A stretch of DNA of 13,537 bases. It comes from an uncultured Spirochaetia bacterium (lineage in GTDB: Bacteria > Spirochaetota > UBA6919). The first letter of the stretch is position 1, and each line of letters starts with the position of its first letter. Positions 1 to 6,923 of this stretch are shown here, piece after piece. Under the pieces are notes generated by a model. The model was given only the letters and a program-made list of their open reading frames with translations. It was not told where the DNA came from and made no database searches. Where the stretch lies: positions 1 to 13,537 of the forward strand of contig CAJXGR010000049.1 in assembly GCA_913053665.1 (NCBI GenBank), in the 5' to 3' direction. The position numbers and the translations under genes are program-made.

Positions 1-32
1 ATGTCTGGCCTACTTTTCTTAAAATACTGGTA

Positions 33-53
33 GAACAGACATTCTGTCTGTTC
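33..53. repeat. Short perfect inverted repeat (9-bp arms, 3-nt loop)
   Basis: The arms GAACAGACA and TGTCTGTTC are perfectly complementary around the loop TTC. No T-run follows on either strand, so it does not look like an intrinsic terminator. It lies 140 bp before the lipoprotein start and could be an operator or a remnant of an upstream 3' end. The bases from here to the gene are AT-rich and show no convincing promoter. Confidence 0.4.
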
Positions 54-192
54 GGGATAAATAATTATCTAGAGAATGAAATTGCCCCGAGTTTCTTATG
101 GATAAGTTTTACTATTTGTGATGATTTTGTTAACTTTGTTGGGTTCATATCTTTATGATGTTAAACTATCGGTAAATGGAGGATCGTATACT

Positions 193-912
193 ATGAAATA
201 CTGGTTATTGCTTATTGGCTTGATTTTTAGCCTGACGGCTTGTGGAAGTGAGTCCGCAAAAGAGGATGGAACTACAAGATATAAAGATAATCCCATGCGT
301 ATGAATGACGTAAATACTTTTGATAAAAGGATTAAACCTTATGTCGCCATGGCGAGAAAGTCTTATTCCAAGGCGAAGAAACGCTATTTGAAAGGATTGC
401 CCAAGAAATATACGTTTTTTGTTATCATCAGGATATACGATAAGAAGGGCAATTTCGAACAGATTTTCGTCCGGGTACGTAGAATTACAAATGGCAGGAT
501 CACTGGTCGAATAGCGAACAAGGTGAATCTTATCAAACGTTATAAGCGGGGGGACAGGGTCACAGCGAGAGAAAAGGATATATACGACTGGGTGATCGTG
601 AAAGCCAACGGAAAAGAGGAAGGGAACTTTGTGGGGAGGTATATTGACGCGTATCAGGATCGGTTGTTGGCTTTAATTATTAAAGTGACCATTAAACGGA
701 ATGGTCGGGTGAAAAAAGCAAGGTTCTCAGGGGCTTTTACGAGTCAAAAGCAGGATGTGTCGTATATTATACCATCAAGAATCAAAAGGAAAGCAGAAAA
801 AGTCGCCATGAAAATGCGATTTAAAAGACCCAAAAAACAGGTCGTAAAATATACTTTTGTGATTTATGATATTCAAAAAGATGTTCTGGTCAAAAAGAAG
901 AAAGCGGCTTAA
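193..912 (+). CDS. Lipoprotein with DUF2314 (YegJ-like) and TonB-C-like domains
   Basis: The ATG at 193 is chosen because GGAGG stands just upstream at about 178-182 and because it starts a clean lipoprotein signal peptide. An in-frame ATG at 118 would add 25 residues before that signal. Of 239 residues, 1-16 are a hydrophobic leader ending in the lipobox LTAC, with Cys17 as the lipidated residue. Residues about 50-153 match the DUF2314/YegJ pattern as I know it: a FFVIIRIYD strand, then VRVRRITNGRITGRIAN, then a KRGDRVTAREKDIYDW stretch. Residues about 160-226 resemble a TonB C-terminal or AgmX-like domain, with VTIKRNGRVKKARF, an AEKVAMKMRFKRP helix and the strand VVKYTFVIYD. DUF2314 has no established biochemical role, and this pairing is unusual to me. 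The protein is very basic. It probably sits on the periplasmic side of a membrane. The gene appears monocistronic. The domain calls are by eye. Confidence 0.8.
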   Translation: MKYWLLLIGLIFSLTACGSESAKEDGTTRYKDNPMRMNDVNTFDKRIKPYVAMARKSYSKAKKRYLKGLPKKYTFFVIIRIYDKKGNFEQIFVRVRRITNGRITGRIANKVNLIKRYKRGDRVTAREKDIYDWVIVKANGKEEGNFVGRYIDAYQDRLLALIIKVTIKRNGRVKKARFSGAFTSQKQDVSYIIPSRIKRKAEKVAMKMRFKRPKKQVVKYTFVIYDIQKDVLVKKKKAA

Positions 913-1039
913 ATCTGTTTCAAACATGGGAATATGATATTTGACAGGATCTATTGCCTGAGAATTGTTTGTTTAATAAAACGAAAACCGATGATCTGGC
1001 CTTAATTTTCTCTTTGTCTCAGCCGATAAGGATCAGTGA

Positions 1040-1056
1040 AAGGTGATATTCACCTT
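1040..1056. repeat. Inverted repeat AAGGTGA-TAT-TCACCTT
   Basis: The 7-bp arms are perfect with a 3-nt loop, and the repeat lies directly beside the 22-bp palindrome at 1058-1079. Both contain a GTGA/TCAC core, so the two could be tandem operator half-sites or a compound hairpin. Confidence 0.45.
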
Positions 1057-1057
1057 C

Positions 1058-1079
1058 TGCGAAAGTGATCACTTTCGCA
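1058..1079. repeat. Perfect 22-bp palindrome
   Basis: The half-site TGCGAAAGTGA is followed at once by its exact reverse complement, with no loop. Loop-free palindromes of this kind are typical of dimeric repressor sites or small dispersed repeats rather than terminators. It lies between the convergent lipoprotein and nucleotidyltransferase genes, so a promoter-proximal operator role is not obvious. Confidence 0.5.
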
Positions 1080-1114
1080 ATCATCACTCCTTGAATTAGA
1101 GTGTCCTTGAACTT

Positions 1115-1140
1115 TAAGGGGACTTTGGCAGGTCCCCTTA
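1115..1140. terminator. Possible bidirectional terminator hairpin
   Basis: The arms TAAGGGGAC and GTCCCCTTA form a perfect 9-bp stem with an 8-nt loop. The hairpin lies between two convergent genes, as expected of a shared terminator. The T-tract is weak on both strands, so this is only a candidate. Confidence 0.45.
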
Positions 1141-1188
1141 TTTCTCGCCAAAATGACTGTTTTCTTAAGCTTTTTTTAACAATCCTTA

Positions 1189-1548
1189 TTATTTATCATA
1201 AATCACCACACTGTCTTTTAAGGCGTTATAAATGAATAAGTCGGGATTTTGGGATAAGTCCTTAAAGTCTTTGATGTTATAGGGAAACACGTCTATTATA
1301 TCGCTTGTTTCTGTGTGGTGCTTCAAAAGCTGGTGTTTCATATCCTTAAATACGCATGGCGAATCGAATAGAACGAATAGATCGATGTCACTATCCCAGT
1401 GGTAGGTCTCTTGAGCTAATGAACCGAAAAGTATAATCTGACAGGGTCTCTCATGAAGGATGACAGCCTTGACAAACCTCTCTAACTCGCTGAGGTAGAG
1501 GTAATCCTTGATATATTCTTTATAGTGATTCCAGGGTATCATTCTCAT
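1189..1548 (-). CDS. Minimal nucleotidyltransferase (MNT family), orphan
   Basis: This 119-residue protein has the polymerase-beta-type nucleotidyltransferase signature: the FGS of LFGSLAQ at Gly42-Ser43, then the SDIDLFV strand with Asp54 and Asp56 as metal-binding carboxylates. Asp86 in SDIIDVF is placed for the third carboxylate. The length fits stand-alone MNT proteins, many of which pair with a HEPN RNase and act as AMPylating antitoxins. No HEPN-like gene lies beside it; the neighbours are an unrelated lipoprotein and an inverted-repeat element. The start is uncertain: a TTG at 1551, an ATG at 1548 and another ATG at 1542 are all in frame, and none has a strong Shine-Dalgarno. The fold is clear, but the substrate is unknown. 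Confidence 0.8.
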   Translation of the reverse strand: MRMIPWNHYKEYIKDYLYLSELERFVKAVILHERPCQIILFGSLAQETYHWDSDIDLFVLFDSPCVFKDMKHQLLKHHTETSDIIDVFPYNIKDFKDLSQNPDLFIYNALKDSVVIYDK

Positions 1549-1599
1549 CAATAGTTTCGTTTGCTTTAATTAATGTCAGTTCGGAATGATTATTTCTTT

Positions 1600-1739
1600 T
1601 GCCACAGAGACACGAAGACACAGAGAGTGAACAAATCAGTTTCTAATGACTATAAAAGATAATAATATCTTATATGTTTCGTGGGAAATTAATAAACTTT
1701 TCCCCCTTATTTTCTCTGTGACTCAGTGTCTCCGTGGCA
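1600..1739. repeat. 140-bp inverted-repeat element with GCCACAGAGACAC-type ends
   Basis: The 27-bp arms at 1600-1626 and 1713-1739 are inverted copies agreeing at 23 of 27 positions. They begin TGCCAC and end CACAGAGA. The AT-rich interior has no supportable ORF. Purine-rich ends of this kind occur in many environmental bacterial genomes as dispersed intergenic repeats. It could be a small non-autonomous mobile element or a stem-loop repeat. I see no obvious flanking target duplication. Confidence 0.6.
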
Positions 1740-1810
1740 TTTTACAAGTCGAACTCACGTTAATTAGCCAAGTTTCACTAGTTTATGAAGCAGTTACTTA
1801 TAGACCACTA

Positions 1811-2605
1811 TTATTTTACCGATTTGTTTTCCGTCAGGAAGTTCAGTAAAACTGACAAGTCCCGTCCTGTGCGATCTGGTTGCCCACCAAGTTCCTCCGC
1901 CGAAAAGTTCAATCGGTTTACCCATACAGTCGGATAACCGAACCATTTAGCTCCGGCTGCATCCCACCCAGCGAATGCCGTAAAAGCGATGTTTTCCTTT
2001 GGCAAAGCAAATGCATCGACACCTAATTGATAGGCTCGCTTATCCGGCTTAAACGTCTTTGCACGATCGGTGCTGATCACATGATCGAAATAACCCTCAA
2101 GTCCCGAATTCCGAATACCCGCATGAAGCATCTTTTCGGTCATATTGGATAGGAATCCCAGCTTGATCCCCCTATCTTTCATCTGTTGCAGTGCGTTTTT
2201 CACATCAGGCCAAGCTTTTATCTGTAAAAATGCGTTCATTAAACGCGTTTTGTTCGTATCGGTGAGTTCTACTTTAAGATCTCTCGCGGTATATATTAGC
2301 GCATCCTCAATACATCCCCAGAAATCTCGATATTGAGCTCCTGAAACACGCAGCCAGGTATATCCAAATATTTTAGTCCGCCAGAGTGAGGCAAATTGTG
2401 ATCCAACTGATGGATACAACTTTTTTACGAGACCAAATATGGGCCTGGGATCGAAAATAGGAAAGGCATCAAAAGCCACGGCCTGAATACCTTTCGTAGT
2501 GGAGTGAGTTGTCGTCGAGTTGCAGGCCCCTGTCAACCCGGATATTGTCAGGGCAGTAATGCCGCTGGAGGCAAGACTTAAGAAATCTCTTCGATTGATC
2601 TGCAT
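1811..2605 (-). CDS. HAD-superfamily hydrolase (haloacid dehalogenase type II-like) with Tat leader
   Basis: The ATG at 2605 follows GGAGA. The first 28 of 264 residues form a Tat-type leader: NRRDFLS with Arg5-Arg6, a hydrophobic stretch, then LTGAC, which is a poor lipobox. Export to the periplasm is therefore likely. The body follows type II haloacid dehalogenases: nucleophile Asp46 in VAFDAFPIFDPR, the WRTKIFGYTWLR segment, Ser in LGFLSNMT (motif II), Lys in FKPDKRAY (motif III), and the WDAAGAKWFGYPTVWVNR end. Two departures stand out. Motif I reads DAFPIFD rather than DAYGTLFD, one residue shorter and without the Thr. The stretch before WDAAGA is FTAFAG where L-2-haloacid dehalogenases have Ser-Ser-Asn-Ala, so residues matching their catalytic Ser and Asn appear to be Ala. 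Dehalogenase activity is doubtful; a phosphatase or other HAD role is possible. It lies 179 nt downstream of the acylase gene. Confidence 0.8.
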   Translation of the reverse strand: MQINRRDFLSLASSGITALTISGLTGACNSTTTHSTTKGIQAVAFDAFPIFDPRPIFGLVKKLYPSVGSQFASLWRTKIFGYTWLRVSGAQYRDFWGCIEDALIYTARDLKVELTDTNKTRLMNAFLQIKAWPDVKNALQQMKDRGIKLGFLSNMTEKMLHAGIRNSGLEGYFDHVISTDRAKTFKPDKRAYQLGVDAFALPKENIAFTAFAGWDAAGAKWFGYPTVWVNRLNFSAEELGGQPDRTGRDLSVLLNFLTENKSVK

Positions 2606-2784
2606 AAACTATCTCCATAATTTTTAGACTTGAAAGCCCCCGTAAGAGGTGATTCAATAGTTTTCTAACGAATTACAAGATATTGACACGTGATCGGCTA
2701 ATATTCTTCCCCAAAGCAGTCATTTTACAGAAAAACCCCTTGCATATAGAGCCATTCAATATAAGAAAATGATAAAGTCTACTT

Positions 2785-5319
2785 CTAATCCCGTGGGGGA
2801 GAGAGAATCAACGTTCCCTCCTTATGTTCTTCTATATCCTTTTTGTCATACCACTCCACCCGATACTTTCCCTTCAGCCACATCTCCGTCTGATCCTTAT
2901 AATGCTTATGACTGATATGACCGGACTGGCCCGTTGTGTTGACTACAAGGGGTCTGGAGAGGTTTGCAAAGTCTACGATCATCCTCATGGAGGGCCCCAC
3001 AAGGACTTTTGACGGCACGTCGTATAGGTATTTCGCCTTATTCACCGACTGACGGTTGCCTCCAATGGGAAACGGCCCCACATTCACCAGAAGCTTTAAA
3101 GGTTTGATACCCATTTTAATGAGTGTCTTATCGCTTTCAATGGCTCCAAAGGGGTGCATGAAGGTCACCTGATGGACTTTTCCCCATGTCCATTGGCTTA
3201 TGTCCTTACCCAATTTAGTCGTAAGCTTTTTGAGAGTTAATTTAAAGGATTTAATGATGATGTCATCGCGAGATTCTCTAAGCTTAGTTTTGGGATCGTC
3301 AAACCACCAGGATCGAGGCCTCTGAAACAAGTCGGTGATTAATTTATCGGGGAATCGTGTTTCACAATAGACTTCAAAGTCCTCTTGCCCCAATTTAGAT
3401 TTCAGCACGTTCTGTAATAAAAGAAAGTACCATTTATTGTAGATGGTTGCAGGGACTGAAGTCACAGGTTGATAAAAATCCCACTCTCTCATAACCTTAA
3501 GGGCTTTTTTCTCAATATCTGATGGCTTCTTCACTTTGCTATAGGCCTTTAAAAGATAGGGAATCAACTCACGGGCAGTGGGAGAGTAGGTATCCATCTG
3601 AATCTTTTGGTGATCCTCTATAGAGAGCTTTTTCTTCTTGTTAATCAATTCCAGGATACGTTGAGCCCTGTCTTTGGGTTCCCAATGTCGGCTAATGAAG
3701 TAGGGATAGTCCTTTCCAACGATCTTGTTATTGGCTGAGACGATATAGCCTTCCTTTGGGTTGAAGCTATGGGGTTGACGATTGAATGGAACGTATCTTT
3801 TCCAGTCATACCTCCCAGAAACCCCATCCATAGGGTATAAGCCATCTCCCCGGTGAGCACGGATGGGGATAGCTCCTGCCCCGTAATACCCGATATTCCC
3901 TCTCACATCGCCATAAAGAACGTTGATACCCGGAGCCTTATAGTAGCTTAGGGCTTCTTTGAACTCCTTCCAGTTTTTTGCGTGATTCAGCTTATAGAAG
4001 GTCTTAAAAGCCAGGTTGTCTTTGTCATAGAAGCTCCAGCGAAGGGATAGCCGTTTTATCGTGTTGGAATAGTAGAGTGAAGAAACTATGGGGCCATGTG
4101 CCGTTATCGGTATATCTATTGGGACAGGTTTTTCCCCTTTAATCCTGAGCTTTTGCCGGATGACCTTGGCTTTTCTCCATTGACCCTTATATTTGTAATA
4201 GTAGTCATTTCCTTCTTTCTTCAGTTGTTCAATATAGAAATCACTTGCATCAGACAGCATCATGGTTATGCCCCATGCAATATTTCTATTGTGACCCACC
4301 AAGCCAAAGGGAATAAGAGGAATGAAAAAGCCGGAAAAGTCCTGCTGATCTGTCTTAATATGGGCCTCATACCAGACAGACGGATTCACCAAGAGAATAT
4401 GGGGATCGTTCACGAGAACAACCTTTCCATTCTTGCTTTTCTTGGGCGAGACCACCCATCCATTGCTTCCACCCATTGAACTCAATAAGAAATAAGGGGA
4501 AAAGTCCCCATGAATAAAGGTTTTGTTATAGGCAACGGCTTCATTCCTGGCTATAGAAGAGGACAGGGTAAGGGGAGCGTCTGGGGGGTAGTCAGGAAAG
4601 ACTTCTAAAGCTTTTTTAAGGCCATACTTATTGACCAGTCTACCGATCAGGACTTCTGACTTCAAGGTGGGATTAAAGCCAACTGCTAAAAAGCCCGCCA
4701 TACTCAAGGAATCAACAATGGTAAACTCCTCAGGCTCGTAGCCCAACACGTTAAACTCAACAGACAGCTTTCCCTTGTTTTGGCGAATGAAATCGTTAAT
4801 CCCTGTTACAAAGTGATTTAATGACTTTAAAAGAGCCTTGTTTTTCTTATCTTTCTTTAAGGTTTGATAGGTCTGTTCGCTATAGTAACGAATACACAGG
4901 GTCCTGAAGATCTCATCAGACAATCTGGTTTTTTCGTTCTTTGGAATGATTTCAGACAAACGACCTGCCGCCACACGCCTTAGAATATCCATCTGCCACA
5001 AACGATCTTGAGCCATCACATAGCCCAGAGCGTAGTAAGCATCGGAGTTCTTCTTGGCTGTGATATGGGGAACGCCCCAACGATCACGGATCACGGTGAC
5101 TGTGCTTGACAGTCCCTTAAGCTGAACAGTCCCATCGGTGACAGGGAGGTAGCTATTGATTTCGTAAATACTGTAAAGCAAGAGAATTCCGACAATGCCA
5201 ACAATACTGATAATAAACCATTTTAATATTCTTTTTATGATTTTAGTTCCTTCGTTAATTTCCTGTTTGAACGTTGTTTCCTTTAATGCGTCTCGCGTTA
5301 AAGGTGGCTCCCATATCAA
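2785..5319 (-). CDS. Penicillin acylase family Ntn hydrolase, membrane-anchored
   Basis: Such enzymes hydrolyse amide bonds in substrates such as beta-lactams or acyl-homoserine lactones, and are made as precursors that cut themselves into alpha and beta chains. As drawn (844 residues) the order is: membrane segment about 35-52, alpha region with VIRDRWGVPHITAKKNSDAYYALGY and the QDRLWQMD motif near 104-111, spacer, and the SMGGSNGW cleavage site with nucleophile Ser285. The beta chain holds the VSANNKIVG segment with the likely oxyanion Asn and the HWEPKDRAQRI segment. The length is normal for the family, and the enzyme should act on the outer face of the inner membrane. The drawn start is a TTG at 5319 that overlaps the upstream gene by 65 nt. 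No ATG or GTG precedes the membrane segment. An ATC or ATA start at 5241 or 5238, after GAAGGA, would give the more usual KRILKWFIIS-type N-terminus. The substrate is unknown. It is the last gene of the packed group. Confidence 0.9.
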   Translation of the reverse strand: MIWEPPLTRDALKETTFKQEINEGTKIIKRILKWFIISIVGIVGILLLYSIYEINSYLPVTDGTVQLKGLSSTVTVIRDRWGVPHITAKKNSDAYYALGYVMAQDRLWQMDILRRVAAGRLSEIIPKNEKTRLSDEIFRTLCIRYYSEQTYQTLKKDKKNKALLKSLNHFVTGINDFIRQNKGKLSVEFNVLGYEPEEFTIVDSLSMAGFLAVGFNPTLKSEVLIGRLVNKYGLKKALEVFPDYPPDAPLTLSSSIARNEAVAYNKTFIHGDFSPYFLLSSMGGSNGWVVSPKKSKNGKVVLVNDPHILLVNPSVWYEAHIKTDQQDFSGFFIPLIPFGLVGHNRNIAWGITMMLSDASDFYIEQLKKEGNDYYYKYKGQWRKAKVIRQKLRIKGEKPVPIDIPITAHGPIVSSLYYSNTIKRLSLRWSFYDKDNLAFKTFYKLNHAKNWKEFKEALSYYKAPGINVLYGDVRGNIGYYGAGAIPIRAHRGDGLYPMDGVSGRYDWKRYVPFNRQPHSFNPKEGYIVSANNKIVGKDYPYFISRHWEPKDRAQRILELINKKKKLSIEDHQKIQMDTYSPTARELIPYLLKAYSKVKKPSDIEKKALKVMREWDFYQPVTSVPATIYNKWYFLLLQNVLKSKLGQEDFEVYCETRFPDKLITDLFQRPRSWWFDDPKTKLRESRDDIIIKSFKLTLKKLTTKLGKDISQWTWGKVHQVTFMHPFGAIESDKTLIKMGIKPLKLLVNVGPFPIGGNRQSVNKAKYLYDVPSKVLVGPSMRMIVDFANLSRPLVVNTTGQSGHISHKHYKDQTEMWLKGKYRVEWYDKKDIEEHKEGTLILSPPRD
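5248..5253 (-). promoter_or_regulatory. Candidate ribosome binding site for the acylase gene
   Basis: GAAGGA on the minus strand begins one base after the stop codon of the upstream 85-residue gene. It stands 6 nt before an in-frame ATC (5241) and 9 nt before an ATA (5238). Its position suggests that translation of the acylase begins here with a rare start codon rather than at the TTG at 5319. Confidence 0.4.
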
Positions 5320-5512
5320 TAAGGTTCATCACCCTTTTGCTAATCTCTTCCAGTAGGATGTAGCGGGTATCGGCCTGTTCCTTCAATCGCTTTTCATCAG
5401 GTGGATATTCCAGTGAAAGACCTAGTTCTTCCTTCAGTACATGGGCTAATTCCTGCTGCTGCCTTAAAAGTCTGTCCTCCAGGTCTTTTTTAATGAGCTC
5501 TTGATGGTTCAC
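5255..5512 (-). CDS. Small helical protein of unknown function
   Basis: This is an 85-residue protein I do not recognise. It starts with GTG immediately after the TAA of the prolyl isomerase gene (TAAGTG), and AGGAGA at the end of that gene serves as its ribosome binding site, so the two are translationally coupled. Residues about 1-35 are rich in Gln, Glu, Leu and Lys (LLRQQQELAHVLKEELGLSL) and likely form a coiled coil. Residues about 43-66 form a second helix, and the tail is basic. There is no signal peptide, membrane segment or cysteine. Its fixed place between the isomerase and the acylase suggests it works with one of them, but nothing in the sequence shows how. Confidence 0.7.
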   Translation of the reverse strand: MNHQELIKKDLEDRLLRQQQELAHVLKEELGLSLEYPPDEKRLKEQADTRYILLEEISKRVMNLIDMGATFNARRIKGNNVQTGN

Positions 5513-6541
5513 TTATGATTCTCCTAAATATTCTATCTTGGCTTCGTTTCGTAGGTCAATAAGGAGTTTATGGACAGCCTCATCACAGACCACCTGGTTG
5601 AGAAAAACTTTCAGCTTATCCTTTACAACTTCATAGGGTGAGATGTAGTTCTCAACACGGCTTATAACTTGTGCAATGTGCAAGCCCAAGGGGCTTTCGA
5701 TAATCCCACTGATTTCCATGACTTTTAATTTAAATATTTCTTCTTCAAAATCGGCATCACTGGATCCATGAGTTATATAGCCTAAATCCCCTCCCCTTTC
5801 TTTACTGGGACACTCAGAAAACTCAGCCGCCAAACGACCAAAGTCTTCACCCCCCTTCAGCCGTTCCATCAAGACTTTCGCTTTGAGGACAGGTTTCCTG
5901 CCATCCTCCGAATCTCCGTCACGAATCAGAAGATGTCTGACCTCAACAGCTTCTCCCTGAGAGAAGTGGTGTTTATTCATATCATAAAAGGCTTTGAGTT
6001 GAGACTCATTACTAGAAAGTTCTTCTGATACCACTCGTTTCTTCACATTTTCTATAATCATAGTGGTCATCACATTCTGGCGTATATCTTCACCCATAGA
6101 AGGAGAGGAATCCTCTTCCAATCTCTTGGTCCATTCCATCATTTGCTTGTCCAACTCTTCCACAGAGGGACAAAGATGATGCTTGCGGCCGTATTGGACC
6201 AGCAGAAGATGGTCAATCATTTGATGGGCCCATTCAATCTTGGAATCATCAGGTAGCTCCTCGTCCATGCTTGATTCACTCTGACCGCCAGATAGATCCT
6301 CATCTATATCTGATCCATCCTGACTGCCAGATAGATCCTCCTCTATGCTTGATTCACTCTGGGCATCGAATAGATCCTCATCTATATCTGATCCATCCTG
6401 ACTGCCAGAGTGACTCTCATCTATGTTTGACCCACTATGACTGTAAGAAGTTAGATACTTCTCATACTTTCGATTAATCTCCCTATCAGTGATGATCTCA
6501 CCATTAACTTTAATCGATAGACCCGTAATATTCTGTGTCAT
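5513..6541 (-). CDS. Cytoplasmic parvulin-type prolyl isomerase with acidic tandem repeats
   Basis: The 342-residue product has a parvulin (PpiC/rotamase) domain at about 198-294: EVRHLLI, the FSECPSKERGGDLGYI core, and GLHIAQV with conserved His288. The N-terminal part (VNGEIITDREINRKYEKYL, then WAHQMIDHLLLVQYGRK and following helices) resembles the SurA-type chaperone helices of such proteins. Between these two pieces, at residues 32-96, lie five 13-residue acidic Ser/Asp/Glu repeats that split the chaperone-like helical region. There is no signal peptide or lipobox, so unlike SurA, PpiD or PrsA it should stay in the cytoplasm. NifM is another cytoplasmic parvulin, but no nif genes are nearby. 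The start is ATG with only a weak Shine-Dalgarno. The stop codon abuts the next gene. Confidence 0.88.
   Translation of the reverse strand: MTQNITGLSIKVNGEIITDREINRKYEKYLTSYSHSGSNIDESHSGSQDGSDIDEDLFDAQSESSIEEDLSGSQDGSDIDEDLSGGQSESSMDEELPDDSKIEWAHQMIDHLLLVQYGRKHHLCPSVEELDKQMMEWTKRLEEDSSPSMGEDIRQNVMTTMIIENVKKRVVSEELSSNESQLKAFYDMNKHHFSQGEAVEVRHLLIRDGDSEDGRKPVLKAKVLMERLKGGEDFGRLAAEFSECPSKERGGDLGYITHGSSDADFEEEIFKLKVMEISGIIESPLGLHIAQVISRVENYISPYEVVKDKLKVFLNQVVCDEAVHKLLIDLRNEAKIEYLGES
6254..6448 (-). repeat. Five tandem 39-bp in-frame repeats
   Basis: Five 39-bp units encode 13-residue blocks with consensus SGSQ(D/S)(G/E)S(D/S)I(D/E)E(D/E)L, within the prolyl isomerase gene. The second and fourth blocks are identical (SGSQDGSDIDEDL). 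The third and fifth share a QSESS(I/M)(D/E)E(D/E)L form. This gives an alternating pattern with a 78-bp higher-order period. The first block is the most diverged. The unit length is a multiple of three, so copy-number changes keep the frame. Confidence 0.9.
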
Positions 6542-6593
6542 AGCATTTTATCTCACTTCAACAATCTGTCAATGTCATCATACCGTAAATGGG

Positions 6594-6923
6594 TTAATTC
6601 TTTTGACTCATATTCTTTAGAACTTTAAGCATTTCCTTATGAACTCCTATGATCTGATCGTTTTGAGCGACTATTTTGGCTGATTGTTCTTTAGTGTCCA
6701 CCATTTCCTGGCGGATATCATCGATCAAGGATTGATAATCCGCTATTTCCTTGGAATTCTTGAGCAATTTACTACTAACACCAATCATTTCCGTATTTTG
6801 CTCAATTAGTTTAGCACCATTTTCGTTATTGAAGACCATTTCCTGGCGAATATCATCCAACAATGAGAGGATGTTCAAATTGTTTGATAAATCACTCTTG
6901 TCCTCTTTGCTAGAAGAACTCAT
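6594..6923 (-). CDS. Small protein built of two 45-residue-period helical repeats
   Basis: The ATG at 6923 is preferred because it follows GGAG at good spacing. An upstream in-frame extension to 7049 has no such signal and an unlikely cysteine-rich sequence. The 109-residue protein has a polar Ser/Lys/Asp tail (1-15) and then two homologous units, residues 20-60 and 65-105. Each begins SL(L/I)DDIRQEMV, followed by AK(L/I) and a QN..(M/I)IGV segment, and ends in a Lys/Leu-rich helix. The units are predicted helical and may form a coiled coil or a helical hairpin dimer. No family is recognised. There is no signal or membrane segment, so it should be cytoplasmic. It lies 52 nt before the isomerase gene and 146 nt after the anti-sigma-like gene. 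A structural, adaptor or scaffold role is possible but not shown. Confidence 0.75.
   Translation of the reverse strand: MSSSSKEDKSDLSNNLNILSLLDDIRQEMVFNNENGAKLIEQNTEMIGVSSKLLKNSKEIADYQSLIDDIRQEMVDTKEQSAKIVAQNDQIIGVHKEMLKVLKNMSQKN

Noticed and set aside
118..192. N-terminal extension of the lipoprotein to the ATG at 118
   Set aside because: The GGAGG site and lipoprotein signal peptide begin at 193; the added 25 residues would place an extra hydrophobic stretch before the signal peptide.
1646..1849. 67-codon plus-strand ORF in and after the inverted-repeat element
   Set aside because: It reads through the repeat arm and into the 3' end of the HAD gene on the other strand, has no ribosome binding site, and resembles no protein.
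4096..4479. 127-codon plus-strand ORF
   Set aside because: It is antisense to the well-supported acylase gene, crosses its catalytic region, and has no family-like features.
6254..6448. Regular 39-bp repeats resembling a small CRISPR array
   Set aside because: Units are contiguous with no spacers, in frame in a coding gene, and encode a clear 13-residue peptide repeat.
5513..6541. Assignment of the prolyl isomerase as NifM, or as SurA/PrsA
   Set aside because: No nitrogen-fixation genes are near, so NifM is not supported. There is no signal peptide or lipobox as SurA or PrsA would need.
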